64,000 nucleotides of DNA from Sclerodactyla briareus (taxonomy: Eukaryota; Echinodermata; Holothuroidea; Dendrochirotida; Sclerodactylidae). Position 1 is the stretch's first letter. Every line of letters begins with the position of its first letter. Under the pieces are notes generated by a model, which saw only the letters and a program-made list of their open reading frames with translations, was not told where the DNA came from and searched no databases. The translations under genes were made by a program, and so were the position numbers. This document shows positions 11,116 to 23,539 of the stretch, in pieces. The DNA is taken from assembly GCA_026419785.1 (NCBI GenBank), contig JAODTK010004910.1:1-64000 (forward strand), in the 5' to 3' direction.

Positions 11116-14100
11116 TACATTGTGTGATTTGAGTAAAAGACAGACAAAAAGTTGTCATTTGCATACTAAGATTATTTACCGAATATCACACATGGTAATT
11201 TTTTTCTTAATTACCGGTTTCTCTGTTCCTACTCTGACTTTGTTTGCGTGGGATCCATGGTCTACCGAACGGTCTTGGGGAGATCGAGGGAAAGTCATAG
11301 GCGTACGGGACCACTCTCCAATTTGGGAGCAGAAAATTGGTACCCGAATTTTCAAGTCAGTCATGAACTTACTGCGCGCGCGACGCCGCAGCGAAAAAAA
11401 AATGGCATGTTTTCCCGGGCATTCTATCTCTTATCGAAAAGGTCCGCCAAAAATTCAGGCAATTTTTTTCCCCTTTGCTTTTTTTGCTCCTCCTTCCCAA
11501 CTTTTCCACGTATTTTCATCTCAGAGAAATTGGGGGGGGGGGGGGGAGGCAGTCTGCCCCTATCGGCTTCTGAAATTATTCGGTCGGTCCAGATCTTCAC
11601 CTGGGGTCCGCACCTGGAATTTAGTGACTTTTCCATTTTCCAACGCGATTATTGTTTGGTTAGCCAAATTGAATCAGTTTAGAGTGATAAAATCGGGCAA
11701 TGTTGCCTATGTATTTTTATTACGTTCCGGAAAGTGGGGGACATGTCCCCCCCCCCCCCGTCCCCCACCTGTTTGCGCCCATGCGGCTCCGCGCCGGCGC
11801 ATTCCGGTATCGAAAATTAACGGGCGTTGCCATTCCCAGGGTGATTAGTCACTGAGCATGTCGGACTGCCGAGGTGGTACGTACATATCTGAAAGCAGCG
11901 TGGAAGCGCGCTACTTGCAGTGCACAACAAAAACGGTTGTACCCGTTCCAGTACACTATAGGCCAACTCGACTCGGCAGCCCACATGCTACTGGCCAGTG
12001 TGGGGTATCTGTGTCCTGGTGAGGGGATGCACAGCTGACAATAGGGGCAGGATCCAGGTCTGCATCCTTGCGGCTGGGCTTTTGTAATAGGTTGATTCAT
12101 CTGCTCGGCAAGGATACCAATAAAAAAAAAGAGGAATATTCAATAGCTATCACATTTGGGGGAAACTGGGAGGACACCCACGCCCCCTCCCCCCACTTGG
12201 TAATGCTACTGAACCAATCAGTGGTTGAGGACATGAGTCACCGGTGGATGAGAGGCCGAGGGGGGTTGATACATGGCTCAACTTTCGAGTAGAGCGTGCA
12301 CAAGTTGGAATAAGAACAGTGGTGCGTGGTTTGGGCCATCTTCCATGACACATGAAGAACCTGATATGGCCGACATGGGGACGGTGGTGGGGGATTGGAA
12401 ATTCTAGTGTGCAAAGATGAAACCTTTCCACTCCTACATTCATTGGCGCCGATGCGTCTACGATGTTGGGGGGACAGGGCCATTTCACACCAAAAAATAG
12501 TGTGGGGAAAACACCAACGTCAATAACAGCAGTCTCGAATATTGGTGGGGCAGTCTCCCGCCGTCCCCCCGGTTTTGGCGCCAATGCCCACATTCAGCAG
12601 TCATCCCCATTCTATGAGGGCTTCACTGTCTCTAGGGCTCCTAATAACAGGCAGAATTTACTGCGTAGGGAGGGGCATAGGGAAAGTTACCAGAAGTGGG
12701 GGGAGGGCATAGCGATTTTTGCCCTAAGGACAATCCCTCCAAAACAGAAATAAAGATAGAGGGAGGCATTCCCTCCCAGAACTCTCTGAAATGTTTATTG
12801 TGACGGTATGATCCCTCGATCTTTTCATTTTTCACATTATATACCTCACGAAATAATCACAAAGCGGGGCATTTCCTCCTAGATGAAGCTGGTGCCAATT
12901 ACCCAGGTCAGTAGGACATGATTGAAATGGGGACAACCTCCACTATGATATCTTCGAAGTACTATTTTAAGCATCTACAGAACACTCATCTGTGGACAGA
13001 AGATGCCAATGACTCGGTCACAGTGACAGATGTAGCTATATATGGAAGAACTCCAATGCTAGCCGTACCTTGATGGGCATATAATAAACAAATAGAGAGA
13101 CTCATTATCAAGGCAATTGAGAGTGCTGGGGATATGGCTGGGAAATGCATTTAGTGAACCTCTTATCCAGTCTTCAGAGGCAACCTTAAGGGCCGATTTG
13201 AAAAATAAGAAACACTGACACAGTGACGTTATTATCCTGGATATTGAGTTCTTTCAGAATTACAATTCAACAGAGATCGAAAAAAAAAATTGTGAATACT
13301 ATTTGATAAAAAAACGTCAACCTTCTAAACAGACATTCAGCACTTCAGTGATTATCTATGGTACATCTCTTTTCCAGGTTTTACTTTGATGAAGATAAGG
13401 GTATCACGTCTCACGAAGTGAATGTTTTGAGATGAACTGCGTTGGAGGCATATTGAAAAAAAAAAATGTTGTGACAGTGGGGGACTGGGGAGCCCCATCC
13501 TGTTGCAAATGACTACAACCCATTTATTCCTCTGATAACATGACATGCAAATGCGATTATTTGTTGCAGGAAATGCAAGTAACAAGACACAACAATTGGC
13601 ATTGCAATCATTGGTCACGAGATAACCATTCGTGACATCCATTCATAAAAGAAGGATAACTGCCAATTAACTTTTTTAAGCAATGCCATCTGTGATGAAG
13701 GGATTGCTCGGAGAAGATGATTTGTCTGGTGTCCTTTTTTTTCTTTCCCTGTTTCGGAGAAATGAACCATTAATTGTCCCAGTGTGTGGAAATCAGTCAC
13801 CAGCATATGTTTCATGCAAATTAGAATTTAGATTGTAATTGGTAATGTCTGGGCCCCCACTTGATCAGTGGTTGGCACCCGTGGAAGTATGGTGAAAGCC
13901 CATCCCTCCCACACCGCACGAGCCCCCCCCCCCCCCCCCTCAGGACACCGCACACTTCCCCAGAGACACAAAATGAGAGGAAAACTCTTCTTAAAAGAGT
14001 CCAGGCGAATAAAATAAAAAAACGGGTATCCAGCGACGGATTACTTTTTTGTAGAGCCGATGGCCAGGGTGAGGGCCAAATCCCCACTCCCCGCCTAATT

Positions 14101-16585
14101 TCCTGAGGCTGGCCGCAATCGTCTCAACACGGTATAGTCCAAAGTAAGGGGCGACTAAAGACCACCGGACAGTGCAGGCGTGTTTACTGATGAGGATAAA
14201 AGCCCATTAACAGTATACTGCAGCCCGAACCCCTCAGTATGCTATTCGATGGCTCAAAAAATCAATGAATTGTAAGTACAAATGATGGTCACCGTGATCA
14301 GGAGAATTCATTCCTTTTTCTCCTTCTCATCCCGCGGATTTTTATCAAAAATGCAATCTTGTTTTCTGACTGATGTTGCAGCAGGGACGAAAACACTCCC
14401 ACTGGTATCGAGAGCGCAGTAGCGGTTGCCACAGAGGTTAAATACTACAGGTACTATTTGCCGAATCTTTGTTTAGAGCCACACCGGTAGTCGTCACGGC
14501 AACTGACGTCCCCAACTCGGTACTCCATTGAAGCCACGACAGGCGTATATACAGCATGTCTGCGGCTTGGGGTCGAGTAGTAGTAGAAATCGCAGTCGGA
14601 GGAAACAACCTCAATGAGTTTTTCACGATGTTACACTGACGTAAAAAAAATTAGAGGGCGCTGTTGTATAAGAGAAAGGTTTCACCAAGACGATAGGGAA
14701 GACGCAAAATAATTTTCCAAGCTCAGTGGGTTACTAGCATGGAGCTAAATATTAGGGTTGATTACGGGGGTTGTAATTGAACCGGATGCATAACACGACC
14801 ACCTGAGAAGTAATATTTCCGGAAAAACAACAACGGGCGGAAATGCGCTAAATAATTCCCCAACGGAGTGAGCATAGGCGTAAACTGGTCCGGTAAATAT
14901 TTCTTGGACCATATCACAGTCACTACATACACTCATCGAAGTTTATTTTTATGACCTTCTGTAGTTGTGTGCCACTGATGCTTCACTTCACGGTCTCACT
15001 CTACGCGAGGCAGGAAGCTCGCTATCATGCATGATATAGCCATAGGGTAAAAGTGTACATCACCAACTTGTGGTCATTCTAACAGGGACATAGACGGGAT
15101 TTGGTCAACCGGGAGCGCGAGGTAACTATCTAAGCGCGAGCGACCGCACCCAGGATCGGCACGAAGCGTAGCCGGAAGAAGTTGGGAGTTTGGACACCTT
15201 TCCAGAGCCGGTGGAAATGACCCCCTCCGGAGGCCTATAGAGGACACGTTATGGCTCACAATATCGGTGAACGAAGTGCCCGCTCGTGGTAGAATGAAAC
15301 TGAAAACGAAAACAATTTATGCACTCTAACTGAAATGTGTTGAATCCGAACGTGACCGGTTGGGTGTTACTATGCTCCAAGCATACTCACACATACATGG
15401 GCCAACAGTGGCAGCATTAATTCCTCCTCCCGTCAGTCAAACGAGTTGTATGCTGATACTGAACAAACTCTCCTTCTTGTCCACTGCTATGATTAGTAGA
15501 GGCCTCTTGTTCGCAAACAGTCACTCTCCCCCGTGCGCATTCATTGGTACAGAATGGGTAGTACCAATAGTTAACCCCTGCGTTTATTCCTCACATGACC
15601 TGAGACACGATCAGGGCCGTCGATCCGTTAATAAAGTGTTGAATGTGGGAGATGGATTTGCTGGATCTAAATCGGTTGGCGCGTAGGCGTAACTCACCCA
15701 TGGAAATTTTGGGAAGGATAAATAGATAAAAGCTAGGCCTCCCAGATGCCAGTGGAAATGGTACTTCTCAGTCTTTCCCGGTTTCCGTATTTACGGAGCT
15801 GAGCGTGGCCGGTAACATAGTGTCGGTGGGTGCGCTGAAAATTGAAATAGTGGGCTTGCAGATATTATGACCATTGTAAAATTCCCAAAATTTGAAAGAA
15901 GTTGCCTGAATTTCATTGAGTTCGTGCTACATACGTATGAAGAAACCCAATTTGCTTGTGGGCATTCGGTAAATATTCCGGGTAAACATTTCACTTGTGC
16001 ATTCACCCTGCCGTATTTTATCGAGCTATTTCTATCGCCCCCAAAAGGACGCCGTCCCTACCGCGGCGTACGCCACTGAAGCGGAAGCCACCATCATCGG
16101 CTGAATGCGGATGTATAAAGGATTTTTGTGGTGTGTGTGTGTGTGGCGGGAGGGGGGGGGGTGGGTCTAGTGAATCGCGACGCGGTGTTCCGGGTGGATG
16201 AAACGGGTTGTCCAATGTTGTGTTATTTGAACTGATTCGCAGGCTCGGCTGCTTAAATTTCATCTGTTCATAGAAGCAGATTAATGATCCAATCTTTCGA
16301 CAATGGATTGCAACATTTAATTTATGTCGGAATTCAACATACCTTACATGTTTCGTTCATTAGATATCTTGTTGACCCAACTTTCTTATAGGTTAGACCT
16401 GAGAAAAAACAATGCCTGAAATTGTGCAAACTGTTAATGAAAGAAGAGTTTCCGTCAATCCCTATCGTGTGCGTAAGAGGCTTCACAGCTTGGTGGTGCT
16501 CCTTTAATAGACGTGTCCAGTTGTCGATTTCCTGCTGGGGACAGTTGGTCAGATAAACAAACAAACAGACATAGAAATCGCTATC
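11116..16585. other. Repeat-rich stretch without a recognisable gene
   Basis: Holds G or C runs at 11531-11546, around 11746-11759 and 13924-13940, a GGGGACATGTCCCC palindrome near 11737-11750, and a possible degenerate family A head at about 15090-15180 (GCACGAAGCGTAG). Long open frames near 11120-11848 and 12150-12593 are driven by low complexity and show no recognised domain. A Cys-containing minus frame at 11849-12100 could be an exon but lacks support. Confidence 0.4.
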
Positions 16586-16589
16586 TCAA

Positions 16590-17108
16590 TGTGAAGGGGG
16601 TTGAGGCGAGGCGGTAGGGCTACCACCTGGCCGAGATCTGTGATTTTTTTATATTCATGGGTGCGGACCAACTGTTGAAAGTTGGGGGGCACACGGTGCG
16701 GCATCAAAATTGCGGCCAGGAAACGCCACAAAAGAAAAAAAAAAACAAATTTGCGGGTGTCAAAAAAGCCGATCAAAATTCAGTGAAGAAAAGCGAAGTC
16801 AAATATTGCCCTGGATTTTTTTTCATGGAAGCCGCGAAGTGTAAACTTGTTGTTTTTAAACCGAAGGAGGTTGAGGCGAGGGGTAAGTCTCCACTGGCGG
16901 ACGGTGATTTTTGGATATATGGTTTATGCAAATTCAAATAGAGTATTCCGCAATCAGTTTATGGGTGCGACCGCTCGGTGAAAGTTGGGTGCGGCACGGT
17001 GCACTTATATTGTTGGCAGGCCAACAGCAAATTGCGGTAGGAAGCCCTCCCCCAAAATAGCAGTCGAAGATTCGGCCAGGGAAACGGCCACAAATTCGTG
17101 CAAGTGCA
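16590..17108. repeat. Two-unit tandem repeat, period about 270 bp
   Basis: GGTTGAGGCGAGG...GGGT...CTGG, a TGATTTTT block, ATGGGTGCG and GAAAGTTGGG occur in the same order from about 16590 and again from about 16868. Both units end in CGGCCAGG.AAACG.CACAAA-like sequence. It abuts the TIR element that starts at 17112 and may be an older repeat it inserted into. Confidence 0.55.
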
Positions 17109-17111
17109 AAG

Positions 17112-18351
17112 CAGTGGCGTCGCCAAGGGGGGGGGGGGGCAGGGGGCAAGTGCCCCTCGGAAAAACCTTGTGCGGATCTTTTGGTTTGGTGTCCCCTGTT
17201 CCCCCCCCACCCCCAAACTGAGATTTGTGGATTTTCGAAAAAAAATATCTGTAGTCAGTATTCGTCCACCAGTTGATCTAGACCTGGCTACTTGGTGATT
17301 TTATGACAAGAAAGGCAGTAAACTATGCCAAATTTGCCTCAAATGCACTAAAATGGTACAGTTCGTGCTTCGCGCGTGTACGAGGGTGAAACTCGTTCCG
17401 TGCTCTCGACCCAGTCTCCCGACCGCCCGCAAGATCTATGGAAATGTCTGCCTCATGGCCCTAGCTTATACATCTGTGAGTGAAAATATAAAACAACATT
17501 CTCATTGACCTTGAAAACTACAATCAACCCCATTCTGAATACCAAACTCTTTCTGAGCCTCTTGACGTTTGTTCATCCAACCACGCCCAATTTTGAACTG
17601 CAGTTGCTTAGGTTATCAGACTGCTTAGGTTTTCAAAGCGTGTTTTCTGCCACTGGAGCTTCAATTGTATCTCTCAAGAGAACGAATACTCGAAAGTTCC
17701 CTGTCTCTATGCATGAAATTAATATCAAGGTTGGACAGTAAACTAAAGTGGCTAAATGTTCGAAATTTGGCTGGGATTTGATTTCTTCAGATGTGCCTGG
17801 AAATACGGCGAAAAAATGTTGCGCGCTCCGCGCGCACTGTAAACAGTTGAAGGAGCAGTATGTTAAACATTCTGGCCAATGAGCAACGTCGGGGGCAACG
17901 ATAAGACCGAAGTCCGACAAAATGTCCAACTTTTCCAGCGATCACAAATTGATATCATTACAATCCGCATGTTTGAAGCTTGGTAGATACAGCCTAAAAC
18001 GCCGGGAAAGGCCATTGCCGGCCATCTGTGGCTTGCAAAATCAAAAATTTTCTCGTACGCTAATAACTAAAGTTCAAATTGGGCAACGATAGGGACCGGA
18101 TTCCGACAAAAGTCCATTTTTACACGATTAACGAAATGTTTGATCACAATTCCCATGTTTGAAGCTTGTACACGCAGTCTAAAACGCCCGGGAAAGGCCA
18201 TTTCCGAGCTGGGGGCTTGCACAACCCAAATTTCCTTGTTCGCTGCTCGCCAACCATGGTGGCGCTCCGCTAGATAGTATTCCTGTGCCCCCCTAGAAAA
18301 TGTCTGTGCCCCCCCCCCCCCCCCCAGGACGAAAATTCTGTGACGCCACTG
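17112..18351 (-). mobile_element. Family A element with terminal inverted repeats
   Basis: The left end reads CAGTGGCGTCGCC and the right end GTGACGCCACTG, an inverted pair about 1.24 kb apart. Both ends run into G or C tracts (17128-17139 and 18309-18325). Near-identical TGCAAAG words flank it (17105-17111, and 18355-18361 after an extra CG), a possible target duplication. Inside, two units about 185 bp apart share GGGCAACGATA.GACCG, TCCGACAAAA and AAAACGCC.GGGAAAGGCCATT. Reverse-complemented, the interior matches family A: G-run, then GCGCCACCATGGTTGGCG near 18250. No transposase is visible, so it is non-autonomous; hAT-like affiliation is a guess. Confidence 0.6.
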
Positions 18352-19121
18352 CGTTGCAAAGACATGATTCGGAAATTCAGGTGAAGATAGTTTATATCCA
18401 CAGATTGCCTGACTTTTCCGATGGAATGCCAAAATGAAAATTTTCCCAGCGCTTCGCACGGCAGTTGCCGTTTTCCTTCTATGTTATACTCAATTGCCCA
18501 CTTGTCTGGCCCCAGTTGACGTGTCCCTCCCATCAGGGTCGGCATGGATGCCTGCTGGGGTGGGTCTAAGGGGAGGTAGGGGGTGTCATTAGCTGCTTAG
18601 TATGCAAATGGTGCCACATTTGATACACTTTGTACGTAAGCTACGTCAATGAGTTTTGAACAAAATCCATAAATTTCTGGTAAAAATTAAAATGCATGAC
18701 AATTTTTCCAGCAGGTCATATTTCATTCGATACACCTGACAAAAAACAAAAAAAACAAATGAAACTGTACCTACTTTCTGTACAGGTAGCAGACTCCTTA
18801 TTTGGAAAAAAAAATGCATTTATTGTAGCTAAAGTTGGTGGTAAATAAATAAAAGCAAAATGACCAGTTGTTAGTTAATTTTCTGTAATCCCAAATAGAA
18901 TCACTCTAGAAAAGCAATTAGAAGCATCGCATAAGATATCCACATTAAATCAAGTTCAAAAAACTGTATTTTTACTCCTTCACTGTACACTCTAAAAAAA
19001 AAAATGGTGGGTAAAATAATACCAAATGCGTTGTTTGAATACACCATAAGTAATGTCCGCAATCATCAGTTGGAGTACTTTGAACATCAATTTTTTTTTT
19101 ATAGCTCAAAAACCATTCTAA
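18352..19121. other. AT-rich stretch, nothing recognised
   Basis: Mostly A- and T-rich single-copy-looking sequence with short A-runs. No gene or structured repeat was identified. Confidence 0.35.
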
Positions 19122-19140
19122 TCTATCTTCTATCTATCTC

Positions 19141-19171
<31 letters not shown>

Positions 19172-19172
19172 C

Positions 19173-19210
<38 letters not shown>
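19122..19210 (+). repeat. TATC tetranucleotide microsatellite
   Basis: About 20 copies of TATC with two TCTC interruptions. It lies at the head of a copy of the hairpin-headed family (family B), at the position where the other copies carry only a few TATC units. Confidence 0.95.
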
Positions 19211-19705
19211 CAGTCTGTAGACTTTGCTTTTTGGGCCAGCAAATGTTCGTGCTTCGATGAATCTCGACCAGACTTGGTCACGATGTTTTTGACTGATGGG
19301 TCATCTCTGCCCACCTAAGTCAGGTCAATGGTTTGAAGGGCTACATAGACCAATAATTGAACGGCAAAACGCTACTCTCCTACAATTGGTGCACGGCTGA
19401 TGTTCGAATATTATTGTCTATCACTTTACCTTCGTGTAATTCAGGCATGTTGGGTCCAAGGTCCCACTTGGGCCCGGTGGCCCATTTTAGGGAATTTGAT
19501 CCATGAACGGAAACTGCACTCCTCCCACAAATTTCAATTAATTTCCTTCAAAGTTACATGTAATGTTCCTTGGATAGAGGGCATTGGGGGTGTTCAGGAA
19601 ATTTTGGTGCCCAGGGCCAGTTTAAAAAAGCCAAAGGGCCAATTATTTGAAATAACGCAAAATCTTCTATCTCCTACAAATTTAGACAAAGGAGTGTCAA
19701 CATAA
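19211..19705 (+). mobile_element. Repeat family B, copy 1
   Basis: Downstream of the microsatellite come GACCAGACTTGGTCACGATG and then diverged internal units with GGTCCAAGGTCCCACTTGGGCC, GGCCCATTTTA and GGGGTGTTCAGG (two units about 150 bp apart, near 19440 and 19589). The same vocabulary in the same order occurs at 26.4-27.9 and 46.7-47.6 kb. Confidence 0.6.
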
Positions 19706-20639
19706 ATTTATGTCGTCAAATTGAGGTCAACGCACGCCCTTATAGCGGTTATGTGGTGGATCTCCTGAAATCTTATAACCCCAATGATTTTTCCCCCTGA
19801 TTGCCTGTAGTGGGGTTGGGAGAGCGGGGGGGACTTTCTCCTCGATCCAATACTTTTGTTCATCCGAGATACGGGGAGCTGATGATGTAACACTGATTGG
19901 ACCATGAGGGGGGGGGGGGGGGGTCTCGTGGAAACATTGTTCGACTTGCCTAGTCCTATATGACTCACAATGGTCTACCGTTTACATTTCAGTTTTTTTG
20001 TTCCTCTCGTATTTTTCCCACTACCCCTTCCCTCTCTCCTTATTCCCCCCCCTGCCCTTCCTTTTTCTCCCTTCTTTCCTTTTCCCTCTCTTCTCCTTTA
20101 TCTTTTTTCCTCCTCCTTTCCCTATTTCTTCTTTACCCCTTTTCCCCTCCTTCTCTTAATTACCCGTGGGGGTGGGGCCGAAGCACCAAACCCCCTCCCC
20201 CCTGGATACGCTCCTGGCATATAAGTGACCTCGAATGGAACACACACATGCGGTCAACGAGTCGACCCATGACGCGACGCACCTCTCAACCTTGGTAGAC
20301 TGAGCTCATGAATATTGGTTGACTCCAGCACAAATTGCACAATACAACGTCAACATCTAATAGTAAGTGGAAGCCAAGAGAGGCACCGTTCTTCCGATAT
20401 ACTGCCTTACATATATGGGTTGTACCAGCTGGTGATACCCAGCACTGAGGAACATGCCTCTTTCGGCCAGCAAGAATCGATAAAATCATGTGAAACTTTC
20501 GCACTGATGAACTGTCCGGACATATAACCTGCTATGGAAAGGAACAGCCTCAAATGGCTTAGGAAGTGGACTATTCCTGCTATTTCTCTCACCTGCCACT
20601 GCAGCTCATGGCTCGCCCAGGAGCGGGCGATCGGTGTTA
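19706..20639. other. Low-complexity stretch with a possible LINE scrap
   Basis: Contains a G-run at 19908-19922 and a T/C-rich tract at 19985-20155 that generates meaningless open frames. At about 20216-20250 the plus strand encodes HISDLEWNTH, reminiscent of the segment after the catalytic domain of LINE reverse transcriptases; too short to call. Confidence 0.35.
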
Positions 20640-21545
20640 AATATTGGGGGGGGGGGGATATGGGTACACCATCTGAGCGAAGCGCCACCATGGGTTTGCG
20701 CGCAGCGTACAAGGAAATTTTTCGTTCCTTACAGACCCCCCAGATTGCAGCAACATCCCTAAAACTGTCAATAAATTCCGATTTTTGTATTCCAAGAAAC
20801 TTCGTGGAAGTGAATGAGCAATTTTTTTTCCGTACAATTCGGGCCACGTTCGGTTGTTGTTGACGCGTAGGAACACAAAAAATTTCACAGATCCCCCAAG
20901 ATTGCAGGAAACGGCATTTCCCGGACCGTATGGCAGTAAGAACGTCTCTAAAATTGGCACTAAATTTCAGAAATTCATAGTTCTAGAAACGTCCTTGAAG
21001 GAACTGATCGGCTGTGTATTCCTTACATTTGGGCCAGCCGCCACCTCAGTGTACGCGGCATGGTACGGGGAGCCAATTTCGTTTTACAGGCCCCTCAGAT
21101 TGTCAGGAAACGACATTCCCGCTCTGTATGCAGTGAGCAACGTCCTCTAAAATTGGTTATATTTATTTTCAGAAATTTGTCATTTCAAGAACGTTTTCTT
21201 AAGGAACAAATCGTGTTTATTCTTACAATTTTGGACCGCAACCATGGGTCGCGTATTGGTACAAGAACATTTTTAGCCTCACGAATCCCCCAGATAGCCG
21301 GAAACGGGACTTCCCATCAGTGTCTTATGGCAGTCAAGCAACATTCCCAAAAATTGACGATGTCCAAGAATGAAATCAGTAGGCCTATATCGCAAGAAGA
21401 ACACTCTTGAGGACTGATTCTAACGTTTATTCATTACAATTTCGCGCCATCAAGGTGAGGCGTACCGTACCATGTCTAAGAGATATTACATCGAGACCTT
21501 CCAATTTGGTGGAGGGCTCCCAGATTGAACAATTGCGTGAACATC
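20640..21545 (+). mobile_element. Family A element with four or five internal units
   Basis: G-run at 20646-20656, then GCGCCACCATGGGTTTGCGC (about 20681-20700) and internal units that each begin AC.GA.CCCC.CAGATTG.AGG near 20735, 20886, 21086, 21276 and more weakly 21510. Units carry AAACG.CATTTCCC and TATG.CAGT followed by TCTAAAATTG. Spacing is 150-230 bp. This is the fullest tandem version of the family in the window; the right terminus was not found. Confidence 0.6.
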
Positions 21546-22254
21546 ACTGTCATGGAGAGGATGTGTGCAGTTTTTAGAGGCATTTGATTAAGAGGAATTG
21601 AGCCAGTAAGCAGACAAATTTGTAATTGTTCAGATTTGTTTCTGCGACTCAAATTTTCGTTTCCAAATTTCTCATGTCTCAGAATTGTTTTCGCCCCGCT
21701 CCGCGGCTTATAGTTCGACTCACAATCACGTAAACTTCCCTACTAATGTGCACGATCCTATGCCCTGTTGTTTTTCGTACATATAGCTTTCATCTTCTAT
21801 AAAGACAGGCACGTCAGGCTGGCAAAGGCCAATCGAACCATAGGATCAGAAAGTAGCCAAACTGTGTGCAGTGTTAAGAAAAAGCAAAAAGTTGGATTCC
21901 GGCATTCATTATTGTAGGGGGAGGGGGGGGGGGGAAACATGAACCAAGTCCTAAACAAAATTCCTAGTGGCCTTACCTTATGATATGTTCACCACTCTTG
22001 AAGATGACACGTCGTATGGACAAAAATCATAAAATAAGTTATGTACACGTTGCCTTGGGGCCCCTATACTGGTGGATATATACATGCAAAGGAAAGATAG
22101 GTACAGCAGCGGCGCAATTTATTCTTTGGGATTTCGGCTTATCAACTGAAAATTAATGCCATTAGAATAAGACAATATGAGTTATGACTAGAGGTATGAG
22201 TAGACTTTGGTGTTATGGCCGTACTGTACCACATGACTATATGTGCATATCCAC

Positions 22255-22606
22255 CCAGTCCACGAAAAATAGGGGGAGGGAGGGTCGGATTTGATACTTA
22301 TGACTCCACGCAAGAAAATATTGGGTGGCGGGCATTGTCCCCTTCGTTCCCCCCGGACGTTCGCCCATGGCTACGCCGCTAGTATGGTCCAAGGGAAACC
22401 GGGAACCATGGCCGTAACTGTACACATGATATAGGATTTTCACCAGTCCGAAAAAATATTGGGGGGGGGGGGTATGTGATATTATGCCCCACCAAAAATA
22501 TTGGGGGCGGCAGGGTACCCCCGTTCCCCCCGTGATCGCCGCCCATGGCTACGCCGCTAGTATGGTCCAAGGGAAACCGGGAACTATGTGGGGGTCTCCT
22601 GCATGC
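22255..22606. repeat. Tandem pair of transposon-end-like units, period 178 bp
   Basis: GCCCATGGCTACGCCGCTAG followed by TATGGTCCAAGGGAAACCGG occurs at 22363 and again at 22541. Each is preceded by AAAATATTGGG.GG and a CCCCGTTCCCCCC block. The CTAGCGGCGTAGCC phrase (reverse strand) resembles ends of non-autonomous DNA transposons, so this may be two nested or tandem copies. Confidence 0.55.
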
Positions 22607-22659
22607 CTCCCACTCGAAAACAACTAAACGAAGCGGGCTGGCGATCCGATGGCGCGAGC

Positions 22660-22684
22660 TCTCGCGAGATTTTCCCGCGGGAAA
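22660..22684. promoter_or_regulatory. TCTCGCGAGA element next to a palindromic E2F-like site
   Basis: TCTCGCGAGA at 22660-22669 is the exact palindrome known from CpG-island promoters (bound by BANP in mammals). One base later, TTTCCCGCGGGAAA at 22671-22684 presents the E2F core TTTCCCGC on both strands. Surrounding bases are CpG-rich. Motif identity is seen directly; promoter function is inference. The nearest gene I can name, PAICS, has its first recognised exon 6.8 kb downstream, and its true start is unknown. Confidence 0.4.
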
Positions 22685-23539
22685 TTTTCTATTCCTATAA
22701 AGTTTGAGAGCCTCCAATAAAACCCAATCTGCAAAATTTTTCATATCAGGGACAGGCCGACAGGGGTAGAGATCACTATCAATACCCGCCTACAGATGAT
22801 ACACCTTCTCCTCCTCCTTCTTTCGTGCCTTTCAGTCCGTTTTTCATAACACGGTGTCAGAAATACTAACAATATACCCCAGGACGTTATCCTTCCATGG
22901 TCACATGACTGAAATAACGAAATGGGCGTTTTGCCTCCTATCTGTATCAAAAGAAATAAGACTCCCGCGCCTACTCCAATGTGTGTGGGTCACTTTCGGG
23001 TTGAAAAAGAAGGAAAGCACTCGCAATCGCACGTTGTTTCCCCTGTGTATCACAGACTATCACCGACGTTGCCTTCATGTTGTTACAAACTGGAACAATC
23101 GACTGAACCCACAGAAAAGAAATATGGCCGCGGTAACACCGTAGCACTTATATTATAATTGATTGAGCAGAAAATCCGTCTGCACTACAGCTTAACGATA
23201 CGTTACTAGTAGTAGTAAATAGTAAACGGGCAGTAGGCCCACTGCAAAGTTCGTACTGAGTAGCATGTATCAGGTATGATGTAGCCCTCAATACCCACGG
23301 CGCTGAAACGTTTTGGCTAGGCCACACTATCATATAACAAGTGGGATAAAATCCTAACGACCGTTGAACCCAACGACTTTCAAAAGGCAAATTCGAGATC
23401 GCACCGGCGGGCTATAGAAAAATTGAACGCTTCACGTGAACCACGAAAGAATCTTTTTACATGGTACCTGCTGTATCGTCGTCCTTCTTGACGGGGGAAA
23501 AAACCGCGAAATGGGATAAGTTCTGACCAAAAAGTTGAA

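Noticed and set aside
11737..11750. GGGGACATGTCCCC as a p53-family site
   Set aside because: Only one half-site is present and it is bordered by a C-run that makes chance formation likely.
11120..11848. 242-codon plus-strand open frame, the longest in the window
   Set aside because: It crosses G and C runs, contains no recognisable domain and the same segment is open in overlapping frames on both strands.
20216..20250. LINE reverse-transcriptase tail (HISDLEWNTH)
   Set aside because: The match is ten residues long and neighbouring sequence does not continue the domain.
20681..20700. Kozak-like GCCACCATGG as a translation start
   Set aside because: The phrase is part of a hairpin conserved in several copies of a non-coding repeat family and is followed by no sustained frame.
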